Under the pieces are notes generated by a model. It did no database searches. It had not been told where the DNA came from and saw only the letters and a list, made by a program, of their open reading frames with translations. Shown piece after piece: positions 1 through 6,358 of a stretch of DNA of 6,445 nucleotides; position 1 is the stretch's first letter; each line of letters begins with the position of its first letter. Made by a program: the position numbers and the translations under genes. Source of the stretch: Bacteroidales bacterium (lineage in GTDB: Bacteria > Bacteroidota > Bacteroidia > Bacteroidales > B18-G4); the NCBI GenBank assembly GCA_023132505.1, contig JAGLYE010000092.1, positions 1-6,445 of the forward strand. The letters are read 5' to 3'.

Positions 1-1
1 A

Positions 2-127
2 TACCTCGTCTCCCGGGGGATGAACTATATCCGTGTATCTGCATTGGATAATATCCCGGCAGGGATTTATTTTCTAAGAATGGAGAGTGCTAAGTCTGTA
101 ATCACTACTAAGCTGATCAGGCAGTAG
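2..127 (+). CDS. C-terminal end of a T9SS-secreted protein (sorting domain, 5' truncated)
   Basis: This is the last 41 codons and TAG stop of a gene that begins left of the window. The tail has the shape of a type A T9SS C-terminal sorting domain: a beta-strand segment (NYIRVSALDN), the hallmark PAGIYFLRM turn and strand, then a basic final strand ending in TTKLIRQ. In the family this domain directs a protein already exported by Sec across the outer membrane through the type IX machinery, after which it is usually cleaved and the cargo attached to the surface or released. The cargo domain is outside the window, so its function cannot be stated. The gene converges on the RmlD-mutase gene with only 4 bp between the two stop codons. 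The frame is open from the first available base and is too short for standard ORF cut-offs. Confidence 0.85.
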   Translation, partial: YLVSRGMNYIRVSALDNIPAGIYFLRMESAKSVITTKLIRQ

Positions 128-133
128 TATTTT
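104..133. terminator. Possible hairpin terminator between convergent genes
   Basis: ACTACT at 104-109 pairs perfectly with AGTAGT at 123-128. The loop region contains the palindrome CTGATCAG (113-120). On the plus strand the stem is followed by ATTTTA, a short T-run, as in a weak intrinsic terminator for the T9SS-protein gene. The right arm includes that gene's TAG stop. Read on the minus strand, the same stem follows the stop of the RmlD-mutase gene but has no U-tract behind it. A second small hairpin on the plus strand (AAGATC 141-146, GATCTT 153-158, then TT) may help. Stem stability is low, so this is a tentative call. Confidence 0.3.
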
Positions 134-2741
134 ACAAATTAAGATCCTTAATGATCTTTTCTATCCTGTTCTCAAGTTGAGAACGGACCATTTCATAATC
201 GGCAATATCATTCAACTCGGCTTTTACGCCAAAGTAGAACTTGATCTTTGGCTCAGTACCTGAGGGACGCATACTGATCTTGCTGCCGTCTTCCAGAAAG
301 AACTGAAGCACATTGGATTTCGGAAGATTGATAGGTGTTTCAGTCCCTTTTAGAATGTCTCTTGCAATAGAAAGATCATAATCCTTTATCATGACCACCT
401 TACTATTGTTGATCACTGCAGGAGGATTGCTCCTGAAGCGTTCCATGATCTTGCGGATTTCTTCTGCGCCCGACATGCCTTTCTTGACCACAGCGATGAG
501 GCCTTCCAGATAAAACCCAAATTCAAGATAAATATCCAGGAGGATATCGAAAATGGTTTTGTCTTGCGAAGATGCCCAGGCAGCAGCTTCAGCGATCATA
601 GCGCAAGAGCTTACGGCGTCCTTGTCCCTGACAAAATCACCTATCATATAGCCATAACTCTCTTCTCCACCGGCTATGAAGGTCTTGCTTCCCTCATTTT
701 TCCTGATGATATCTGCAATCCATTTGAAACCGGTAAGCACATCGTAGCTCTCAATCCCATACTTGTTTGCAAGGTCGATGAGCAATTCAGTTGTTACTAT
801 GGTCTTGACCATATATTCTTTGCCGGTGATCTTATCATTTTCTTTCCACTTACGGAAGATGTAGTACAGCAGTACAGAGGCAGTTTGGTTGCCATTGAGC
901 AGGATGAATTTACCATGATTGTCTTTCACTGCGATACCGACGCGGTCGGCATCAGGATCTGTGGCCATTACCAGTGATGCACCTTCTCTTTCAGCTTTGG
1001 CAATAGCCATTTCCATGGCGGATGATTCTTCAGGATTCGGTGATTTTACGGTGGGGAAATTTCCGTCAGGCGCAGCCTGTTCTTCTACCAGGCTGATATT
1101 GGTGAAGCCAAAATTCTTCAGGCACCATGGCACCATGGTGGCACCGGTTCCATGCAATGGGGTATACACGATGGGGATATCATGATGCTGCTTAATGATC
1201 TCAGGGCTGAGGGATAGTTTCTTGAGCAGGTCAAGATACAGGATATCCGTTTCTTCACCGATGATTTGAATGAGATCCTGATTACCGTCGAACTTTACAT
1301 CATCAAAGTTGGTTATCATCCTGACTTCCTCTATCACATTCTTGTCGTGGGGTGGGATGAGCTGGGCGCCATCGTCCCAATATGCCTTGTAGCCGTTATA
1401 TTCTTTAGGATTATGTGAAGCAGTGATTACGACGCCGCTCTGGCATCCGTAATGCCTGATGGCGAATGAGAGCTCAGGCGTGGGTCGCAATCCGTCGAAA
1501 AGATAAACTTTTATGTTATTGGCAGAGAATACCTCAGCAGTAAGGCGTGCAAATTCAGGGCTGTTATTCCTTGAATCATAAGCTATGGCCACCTTGATCT
1601 GATTGTTGGCGCCATAGACCTTCCTGAGGTAATTGGCCAGCCCCTGGGTTGCCATCCCCACGGTATATTTGTTCATCCTGTTTGTCCCGACCCCCATGAT
1701 ACCGCGCAGTCCGCCGGTACCAAATTCAAGGTCGCGGTAAAAGGATTCTGTCAGCTCATGTGGATTGTTTTCCATCATGTTTCTGATTGCGTCCTTGCTT
1801 TCCGCATCAATGTTACCGTTTAGCCAGGCCTTGGCCTTTTTTATTACATTTTCGTTAAGATCACTCATATCCTGATTCTCTTTTCCTAATTCTTTAATGC
1901 ATTTTTTCAATGATACACGCCAGTCGGGTATGCTAATGTTGAATTCTTTTTTGATCTTGCTTTTGTCGAGCAGGCTGAAAGCCGGCCTTGCAGCCTTTGA
2001 AAATCCATATTCCTCTGTAGTGACAGGAGTGACTTTACAATCCAGCCCTGAGTATTCGATGATGGCGGCGGCAAACTCAGCCCAGTTGGTGAGGCCTTCG
2101 CTTGAAAAATTATAAATTCTGACGCCATTGAAACTATTTAATCCGGGAAGTATGGTGAAAATGGCATCTGCCAGATCGCCGGCATAGGTAGGTGTTCCCT
2201 GCTGGTCGCATACTACCTTGAGTTCATCCTTTTCACGTGCAAGTTTCCTGATGGTTTTCACGAAGTTGTGGGTATATTCCGAGTAAAGCCAGGAAGTTCG
2301 GATAATGGCAGCATCAGGGCCTGCGGTGTGCACTGCCTGTTCGCCGATAAATTTGGAAAGAGCATATTTTGATTGCGGATGAGGTTCGTCAAGCTCTGTG
2401 TAGGCCGAGCCTTTCTTCCCGTCAAAAATATAATCGCTTGAGATGTGGATCAGGCCAAAGCCATGCTTTCTGGCCAGTCCGGCAAGCGTTTGCAAAGCAT
2501 AGCCATTGATCTGCATTGCCTCCACAGGCTCATCCTCTGCTTTATCAACGGCATTATAGGATGCACAATTGATCAGTGCTTCAGGCTTGAAAGAAAGTAT
2601 CAGTTTCTCAACGGCATCATAGCTTGTAATATCAAGATCCTCAATATCGGTAAACAGTAATTCAAGTTCAGGATGATTGTTGCTTCCTGCTTTGAGGGCT
2701 TTGCCCAATTGACCGTTTGCTCCAGTGACCAGTACTTTCAT
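132..2741 (-). CDS. Fusion: dTDP-4-dehydrorhamnose reductase (RmlD) + phosphoglucomutase/phosphomannomutase
   Basis: One 869-residue frame holds two complete enzymes. Residues 1 to about 285 are an RmlD-type extended short-chain dehydrogenase: NAD(P)-binding TGANGQLG (6-13), SSDYIFDG (101-108, Ser in place of the usual catalytic Thr), the Y126-xxx-K130 pair, RTSWLYS (148-154) and RPAFSLLD (252-259). This family reduces dTDP-4-dehydrorhamnose to dTDP-L-rhamnose. A six-residue linker (GKENQD) follows. Residues 292-869 (578 aa, normal full length) are an alpha-D-phosphohexomutase: GTGGLRGIMG (341-350), the phosphoserine loop TASHNP with S442, the metal loop DPDADR (595-600), the sugar loop GGEESYGY (691-698) and the phosphate loop RPSGTEPK (825-832). 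All catalytic elements of both halves are present. The length and motifs of the second half suggest the PgcA-type glucose-phosphate mutase; substrate preference (Glc-1-P or Man-1-P) is not decidable here. The start lies 2 nt after the uxs stop, so co-translation is likely. The two enzymes are normally separate; an assembly or sequencing error at the junction has not been excluded. Confidence 0.88.
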   Translation of the reverse strand: MKVLVTGANGQLGKALKAGSNNHPELELLFTDIEDLDITSYDAVEKLILSFKPEALINCASYNAVDKAEDEPVEAMQINGYALQTLAGLARKHGFGLIHISSDYIFDGKKGSAYTELDEPHPQSKYALSKFIGEQAVHTAGPDAAIIRTSWLYSEYTHNFVKTIRKLAREKDELKVVCDQQGTPTYAGDLADAIFTILPGLNSFNGVRIYNFSSEGLTNWAEFAAAIIEYSGLDCKVTPVTTEEYGFSKAARPAFSLLDKSKIKKEFNISIPDWRVSLKKCIKELGKENQDMSDLNENVIKKAKAWLNGNIDAESKDAIRNMMENNPHELTESFYRDLEFGTGGLRGIMGVGTNRMNKYTVGMATQGLANYLRKVYGANNQIKVAIAYDSRNNSPEFARLTAEVFSANNIKVYLFDGLRPTPELSFAIRHYGCQSGVVITASHNPKEYNGYKAYWDDGAQLIPPHDKNVIEEVRMITNFDDVKFDGNQDLIQIIGEETDILYLDLLKKLSLSPEIIKQHHDIPIVYTPLHGTGATMVPWCLKNFGFTNISLVEEQAAPDGNFPTVKSPNPEESSAMEMAIAKAEREGASLVMATDPDADRVGIAVKDNHGKFILLNGNQTASVLLYYIFRKWKENDKITGKEYMVKTIVTTELLIDLANKYGIESYDVLTGFKWIADIIRKNEGSKTFIAGGEESYGYMIGDFVRDKDAVSSCAMIAEAAAWASSQDKTIFDILLDIYLEFGFYLEGLIAVVKKGMSGAEEIRKIMERFRSNPPAVINNSKVVMIKDYDLSIARDILKGTETPINLPKSNVLQFFLEDGSKISMRPSGTEPKIKFYFGVKAELNDIADYEMVRSQLENRIEKIIKDLNL
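1866..1888 (-). promoter_or_regulatory. Possible internal start for a free phosphohexomutase
   Basis: Inside the fused frame, an ATG at 1868-1866 (codon 292) begins MSDLNENV, exactly where a stand-alone phosphohexomutase of about 578 aa would begin. Upstream on the coding strand is an A/G-rich stretch (AGGAAAAGAGAATCAGG) that could serve as a ribosome-binding region, and a TAG triplet (1888-1886) sits out of frame 17 nt before the ATG. This arrangement looks like the remains of an ordinary gene boundary. Internal initiation could release a free mutase in addition to the fusion. This is inference from position; no transcript or protein evidence is available. Confidence 0.35.
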
Positions 2742-2743
2742 CT

Positions 2744-3691
2744 TTAGCTTTCAGATTGCAGTTTCTTGAAGTAATCTATTGTTCTCTCTAAACCTTCCCG
2801 AACGGGAGTTTTGGGTTCCCAGCCAAGGGCTTTTTTGGCCAGGCTGATATCAGGCTGCCGTTGCATGGGATCATCTTCGGGAAGGTCATCGTAAGTGTTT
2901 CCTGATTCGGAACCTGAGAGTTCCCTGACCAGTGATGAAAGGTCGAGCATGCTCATTTCGTTGGGATTACCCAGGTTAACAGGGCCTGTAAAGCTATCGT
3001 CGGTATTCATCAAGAGTATCAGGCCTTCAATCATGTCGTCCACATAGCAGAAGCTTCTGCTTTGCTTTCCGGTACCGTAAATGGTAATATCATCGCCCTT
3101 CAGGGCCTGCATAATAAAGTTGGAAACAACCCTGCCATCCTGCGGGTCCATGCGGGGGCCATAGGTGTTGAATATCCTGGCGATCTTGATCCTGACATTG
3201 TTCTGTTTCCTGTAATTCACAAATAATGCTTCAGCGCACCTTTTGCCTTCATCATAGCATGCCCTGGATCCGATTGGGTTCACATTGCCCCAATAGTCTT
3301 CTTTTTGGGGATGAACCTGAGGATCACCATAGACCTCGCTGGTGGATGCCTGCAGTATCTTTGCTTTTATCCTTTTTGCGAGTCCGAGCATATTGATGCT
3401 GCCGGCAACAGATGTTTTAATGGTCTTGATGGGATTGAACTGATAGTGGATGGGGGAGGCCGGGCAGGCCAGGTTATAGATCTCGTCCACTTCAATGAAG
3501 AAAGGCATGGTTATATCGTGCCTGATAACCTCGAAAAACGGATTATCCATCAGGTGCAGGATGTTTTTCTTGCTGCCCGTGAAAAAATTATCGAGGCAGA
3601 TGACCTCATGGCCGTCCTTGAGTAGCCTCTCGCAGAGGTGTGACCCCAGAAATCCGGCCCCTCCGCTAACAAGTATTTTCTTTTTCTTCAT
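2744..3691 (-). CDS. uxs: UDP-glucuronate decarboxylase (UDP-xylose synthase)
   Basis: This cytoplasmic, NAD-dependent extended short-chain dehydrogenase converts UDP-glucuronate to UDP-xylose and CO2. Its 315 residues match the usual bacterial length. Visible motifs: Rossmann GGAGFLG (10-16), the UXS signature beginning [16 protein letters not shown] (72-87), the active-site region STSEVYGD (116-123) with Glu119, the Y146-xxx-K150 pair, [13 protein letters not shown] (175-187), and [12 protein letters not shown] (208-219). The ACPASP signature distinguishes it from UDP-glucose 4-epimerase and dTDP-glucose 4,6-dehydratase. It lies 18 nt downstream of ugd, whose product makes its substrate, and 2 nt upstream of the RmlD-mutase start, so the three are very probably one transcript. 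The ATG start is supported by the immediate [12 protein letters not shown] beginning; the leader is A-rich with no clear Shine-Dalgarno site. In studied systems UDP-xylose inhibits Ugd, so this pair probably forms a feedback loop. Confidence 0.93.
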   Translation of the reverse strand: MKKKKILVSGGAGFLGSHLCERLLKDGHEVICLDNFFTGSKKNILHLMDNPFFEVIRHDITMPFFIEVDEIYNLACPASPIHYQFNPIKTIKTSVAGSINMLGLAKRIKAKILQASTSEVYGDPQVHPQKEDYWGNVNPIGSRACYDEGKRCAEALFVNYRKQNNVRIKIARIFNTYGPRMDPQDGRVVSNFIMQALKGDDITIYGTGKQSRSFCYVDDMIEGLILLMNTDDSFTGPVNLGNPNEMSMLDLSSLVRELSGSESGNTYDDLPEDDPMQRQPDISLAKKALGWEPKTPVREGLERTIDYFKKLQSES

Positions 3692-3709
3692 TGTGATTGT
3701 ATTTCTTTT

Positions 3710-5023
3710 CTATTTGCCAATGGCGAAATATGCGAAACCTGCGCCGGTCATTTCATCTTTATCATAGATGTTCCTTCCGTCAAAAATAGCAGGGTTTTTC
3801 ATTATTGCTTTCATCTTCTTGAGATCCGGCACCCTGAATTCTTTCCACTCGGTGACCAGGAGGAGGCAATCTGCATCTTTCAAAACATCATATTGGTCAT
3901 CAATCAGCTCTATGCGATCCCCTACCAGCCTCCCGGCTTCCTGCATTGCTACCGGATCATAGGCCGAGACCTTGCAGCCGGCATCCAGGAACAGCTTGAT
4001 CAACACCCTTGAAGGGGCTTCGCGCATGTCGTCGGTTTGTGGTTTGAATGATAAGCCCCATAGGGCGATCTTTTTGCCTTTCAGATCGCCTTTGAAATAG
4101 TTTCTCACCTTTTTGTACAGGATCTTTTTTTGCAAGTCGTTTACCGATTCTACAGCTTGCAGCAATGCCATCTCAAAACCATTGTCAAGGGCAGTCTTTA
4201 TCAATGCTTTAACATCTTTTGGAAAGCATGAGCCCCCATATCCTGTTCCGGGGTAGATGAATTTATTGCCAATACGAGGGTCGCTGCCAATGCCTTTTCT
4301 GACCATATCCACGTTGGCGCCTAAGATCTCACAAAGGTTGGCCACCTCGTTCATGAAGCTGATGCGTGTTGCCAGCATGGCGTTTGCCGCATATTTGGTC
4401 ATCTCGGCTGAGGGGATGTCCATGAAGATTAATGGATGGCCATTGAGCGTAAAAGGTTTGTACAATTTTTGCATCAGCTTAACAGCCCTTTCGGATTCCG
4501 TCCCGATCACGATGCGGTCGGGTTTGAGAAAATCCTGTATTGCAGCGCCTTCCTTCAGGAATTCAGGGTTGGAGGCTACGTCAAAGGACATACCGTTCCC
4601 ACGTTTGTCAAGTTCTTCCTGCACTGCCTTTCTGACCTTTTCACCGGTTCCCACAGGGACAGTACTCTTAGTCACTATAAGGATATAATCATCTATATTC
4701 CTCCCAACCTCACGTGCTACCTCAAGTACGTATTTCAGGTCGGCGCTTCCGTCTTCACCGGGAGGGGTTCCCACCGCGATAAAGATCACCTCACAGCCTT
4801 TCAGGGTATGGGCAAGTTTAGTGGTAAAATGCAGTCTGCCTTTGTCGAAGTTGCGGCTTATCATGGCATCCAGACCCGGTTCATATATCGGGACGATCCC
4901 CTTTTTCAGGCCTTCTATCTTTTGTTCATCAACATCGACACAGCTCACATCTATGCCTACTTCAGCAAAGCATGTGCCGGTAACAAGTCCTACGTATCCC
5001 GAGCCTACAATGGTTATTTTCAT
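3710..5023 (-). CDS. ugd: UDP-glucose 6-dehydrogenase
   Basis: This enzyme oxidises UDP-glucose to UDP-glucuronate in two NAD-dependent steps in the cytoplasm. The 437-residue product has the full three-domain architecture. The N-terminal NAD-binding domain has GSGYVGL (7-13), STVPVGT (120-126) and NPEFLKEG (152-159). The central helical domain has EMTKYAANAMLATRISFMNE (207-226, including Lys210). The catalytic segment is GYGGSCFPKD (261-270) with nucleophile Cys266. The C-terminal UDP-binding domain has LWGLSFKPQTDDMREAPS (321-338) and FDGRNIYD (414-421). No key residue is missing. It is the first gene of the operon and feeds uxs directly downstream. The start is the first ATG giving the canonical MKITIVGSGYVG beginning. 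GDP-mannose and UDP-ManNAc dehydrogenases are related alternatives, but the overall sequence and the uxs partner favour Ugd. Confidence 0.95.
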   Translation of the reverse strand: MKITIVGSGYVGLVTGTCFAEVGIDVSCVDVDEQKIEGLKKGIVPIYEPGLDAMISRNFDKGRLHFTTKLAHTLKGCEVIFIAVGTPPGEDGSADLKYVLEVAREVGRNIDDYILIVTKSTVPVGTGEKVRKAVQEELDKRGNGMSFDVASNPEFLKEGAAIQDFLKPDRIVIGTESERAVKLMQKLYKPFTLNGHPLIFMDIPSAEMTKYAANAMLATRISFMNEVANLCEILGANVDMVRKGIGSDPRIGNKFIYPGTGYGGSCFPKDVKALIKTALDNGFEMALLQAVESVNDLQKKILYKKVRNYFKGDLKGKKIALWGLSFKPQTDDMREAPSRVLIKLFLDAGCKVSAYDPVAMQEAGRLVGDRIELIDDQYDVLKDADCLLLVTEWKEFRVPDLKKMKAIMKNPAIFDGRNIYDKDEMTGAGFAYFAIGK

Positions 5024-5064
5024 AAAAGTATTATGATGTTTTAGTCAGTTAATTTTAGTGGTGG

Positions 5065-5072
5065 TAAAGATA
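5065..5072 (-). promoter_or_regulatory. Candidate -7 element of the ugd operon promoter
   Basis: On the minus strand this reads TATCTTTA, one mismatch from the Bacteroidota -7 consensus TAnnTTTG, about 41 nt upstream of the ugd ATG. No TTTG or TTG stands at the expected -33 position, which falls in the heptamer array, so support is partial. It is the best promoter candidate between guaD and ugd. Confidence 0.35.
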
Positions 5073-5083
5073 GTACCTTTTGG

Positions 5084-5188
5084 GTGTTGAGTGTTGAGGG
5101 TTGAGGGTTGAGTGGAGTTCTAAGTTTTAAGTTAATCCCTTCAACTAGACACTATCCACTCCCTGCACCCTGAACCCTGCACCCTAAT
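5084..5188. repeat. Array of 15 in-register 7-bp units with partial dyad symmetry
   Basis: Cut every seven bases from 5084, the region falls into recognisable heptamers. There are four TTGA-type units (GTGTTGA twice, GGGTTGA twice), then GTGGAGT, TCTAAGT, TTTAAGT and TAATCCC. Next come three units ending in ACT (TTCAACT, AGACACT, ATCCACT), and finally CCCTGCA, CCCTGAA, CCCTGCA and CCCTAAT. The phase is kept across all 105 bp. The left units resemble the reverse complement of the right ones (TTGAGGG against TTCAGGG), so the element is an imperfect inverted repeat: AGGGTTGAGGGT at 5097-5108 differs at one position from the reverse complement of 5166-5177. It fills most of the guaD-ugd gap, and its last unit overlaps the guaD stop codon. 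It resembles a dispersed intergenic repeat more than a coding or transposon sequence. Its function is unknown. Confidence 0.7.
5161..5184 (-). other. G-quadruplex motif just after guaD
   Basis: On the minus (transcribed) strand there are four GGG runs separated by loops of exactly four bases (TGCA, TTCA, TGCA), fitting the strict G3-N4 x3-G3 pattern. The first G is the last base of the guaD TAG stop. The motif is the right arm of the heptamer array. If folded in RNA it would sit in the guaD 3' untranslated region, where it might affect termination or decay. Folding is predicted from pattern only. Confidence 0.5.
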
Positions 5189-5660
5189 AATGTATCTTCA
5201 ACTCACTCTCATCCCAATCTTTAAATGCTTCCAGTGCTTCATTGCGCATGATATTGATGAATGGGATCTCTCTTTTTTCAGGAGAAAGTTCCATCTCCTG
5301 GTATATGAAGTCATCATCGAAACCCGATGCGGCAGCATCTTTTCGTGTGCCGGCATAATAAACCCGATCCGGCCTGGCCCAATAGATAGCTCCCAGGCAC
5401 ATAGGGCAGGGTTCGCAGCTGCTGTACATCTCGCAGCCTTCTAACTGGTATGTTTTTAAATCCCGGCATGCCTGGCGGATGGCAACGATTTCTGCATGGG
5501 CAGTTGGGTCATTACTGGGGGTCACCTCGTTCATGGCTTCAGCTATGATCTGCCCGTCTTTAACTACAATGGCGCCAAATGGACCACCTTTGCCCGACTT
5601 AACATTTTCCTTCGCCAATTGAATGGCCTTCTCCATAAATTTCTGATTGTATCTGTCCAT
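5184..5660 (-). CDS. guaD: Guanine deaminase (cytidine-deaminase fold)
   Basis: This enzyme hydrolyses guanine to xanthine and ammonia in purine salvage and catabolism. The 158-residue product is close to the 156 aa of Bacillus GuaD. The zinc site is complete: H55 and proton-shuttle E57 in TAHAEIVAI (53-61), and C85 and C88 in SSCEPCPMC (80-88). The segment from LGAIYWARP (89-97) through AASGFDDDFIYQE (110-122) is diagnostic of GuaD, and the chain ends in a terminal Tyr (KIHY), which in Bacillus GuaD contributes to the substrate pocket. These features separate it from the related tRNA adenosine deaminase TadA. The start is 2 nt after the aat stop, so it is probably co-transcribed and translationally coupled. 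The TAG stop lies inside the last unit of the heptamer array, yet the conserved C-terminus is intact. Confidence 0.9.
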   Translation of the reverse strand: MDRYNQKFMEKAIQLAKENVKSGKGGPFGAIVVKDGQIIAEAMNEVTPSNDPTAHAEIVAIRQACRDLKTYQLEGCEMYSSCEPCPMCLGAIYWARPDRVYYAGTRKDAAASGFDDDFIYQEMELSPEKREIPFINIMRNEALEAFKDWDESELKIHY

Positions 5661-5662
5661 GC

Positions 5663-6349
5663 TTACAAATAGTTATTCCAATTTCCTTTATAAGTGGGGT
5701 GAGCTATAGCCACCTCAAGCCTTTCCATAAACTCATCCCTTGGGATATTTATTGCCCCGAGGCTTCTCATATGCTCAGTATCCTGTTGGGCATCAATAAG
5801 TTGGAAGTTCCAATGTTTCAGTAGTTTAACCAGTTGATATATGGCGAATTTGGAAGCATCGCTCACATGAAAAAACATTGATTCCCCGAAAAATGCCCTT
5901 CCGATGGATACCCCGTACAATCCACCGATAAGCTTTCCGTCCTGCCTTGTTTCCACTGAGTGGGCAAATCCTTCCCTGTGCAGCTTGATATATGCCTTAA
6001 TCATTTCATCGGTGATCCAGGTATAATCCTGGCCCTTTCTGGGGATGTTAGCACAATTTTTTATCACGGCAGTGAAGTCCTGGTCAATGGTATAAGAATA
6101 TTTGCCGCTTCTGATCAATTGCCTCAGGCTGTGGCTCACTTTAAAGTTTTCAGGAAAGAGCACCATTCTTGGATCCGGTGACCACCAAAGTACCGGGGCG
6201 CCTTTACTTGGCCATGGGAAAATGCCATTGGCATAAGCGAGGATAAGCCGGTCAACAGAAAGATCGCCACCAATGGCCAGGATACCCTCATCTTCCGCTA
6301 AGGAAGGATCGGGAAAACTTAATTCCTTATTTAACCTGAATATTGGCAT
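5663..6349 (-). CDS. aat: Leucyl/phenylalanyl-tRNA-protein transferase
   Basis: Aat transfers Leu or Phe from aminoacyl-tRNA to the N-terminus of proteins beginning with Arg or Lys, creating N-degrons recognised by ClpS for ClpAP degradation; it is cytoplasmic. The 228-residue length is typical. Diagnostic stretches: AIGGDLS (25-31), NGIFPWP (41-47), WWSPDPR (55-61), TWIT (110-113), AHSVE (129-133), GGLYGV (142-147), FFGESMF (153-159) and LIDAQ (184-188). By alignment from memory with the E. coli enzyme, W111, E156, D186 and Q188 fall on the known active-site positions. The start is supported by an upstream AAGGAA that overlaps the preceding gene's stop codon and lies about 6 nt before the ATG, one of the clearer Shine-Dalgarno-like sites in the window. 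It sits between the aminotransferase (9-nt gap) and guaD (2-nt gap). No clpS or clpA is visible. Confidence 0.95.
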   Translation of the reverse strand: MPIFRLNKELSFPDPSLAEDEGILAIGGDLSVDRLILAYANGIFPWPSKGAPVLWWSPDPRMVLFPENFKVSHSLRQLIRSGKYSYTIDQDFTAVIKNCANIPRKGQDYTWITDEMIKAYIKLHREGFAHSVETRQDGKLIGGLYGVSIGRAFFGESMFFHVSDASKFAIYQLVKLLKHWNFQLIDAQQDTEHMRSLGAINIPRDEFMERLEVAIAHPTYKGNWNNYL

Positions 6350-6358
6350 ATCAGTTCC

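Noticed and set aside
141..160. AAGATC/GATCTT hairpin followed by TTTT as a strong terminator
   Set aside because: The stem is only six mostly A/T pairs and lies inside the last codons of the mutase. It is mentioned as a possible helper but is too weak to list alone.
564..977. A 137-codon plus-strand open frame
   Set aside because: It is antisense to the mutase domain of the fusion gene, including the DPDADR and sugar-binding regions, and has no family features of its own.
1122..1146. Repeated GGCACCATGG with the palindrome ACCATGGT
   Set aside because: It lies within the conserved GTGATMVPW coding segment of the mutase. The repeat is explained by codon choice and has no sign of a regulatory role.
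4436..5044. A 202-codon plus-strand open frame
   Set aside because: It lies almost wholly antisense to ugd, whose conserved motifs cover the same bases. Its translation shows no recognisable domain, so it is a shadow of the coding frame.
5084..5188. Telomere-like or CRISPR-like repeat
   Set aside because: The TTAGGG/TTGAGGG similarity to telomeres is superficial in an internal chromosomal gap. The 7-bp contiguous units without spacers exclude a CRISPR array.
5184..5660. tRNA adenosine deaminase (TadA)
   Set aside because: It has the same zinc-site fold, but SSCEPCPMC, YWARP, GFDDDFIYQE and the terminal Tyr fit guanine deaminase rather than TadA.
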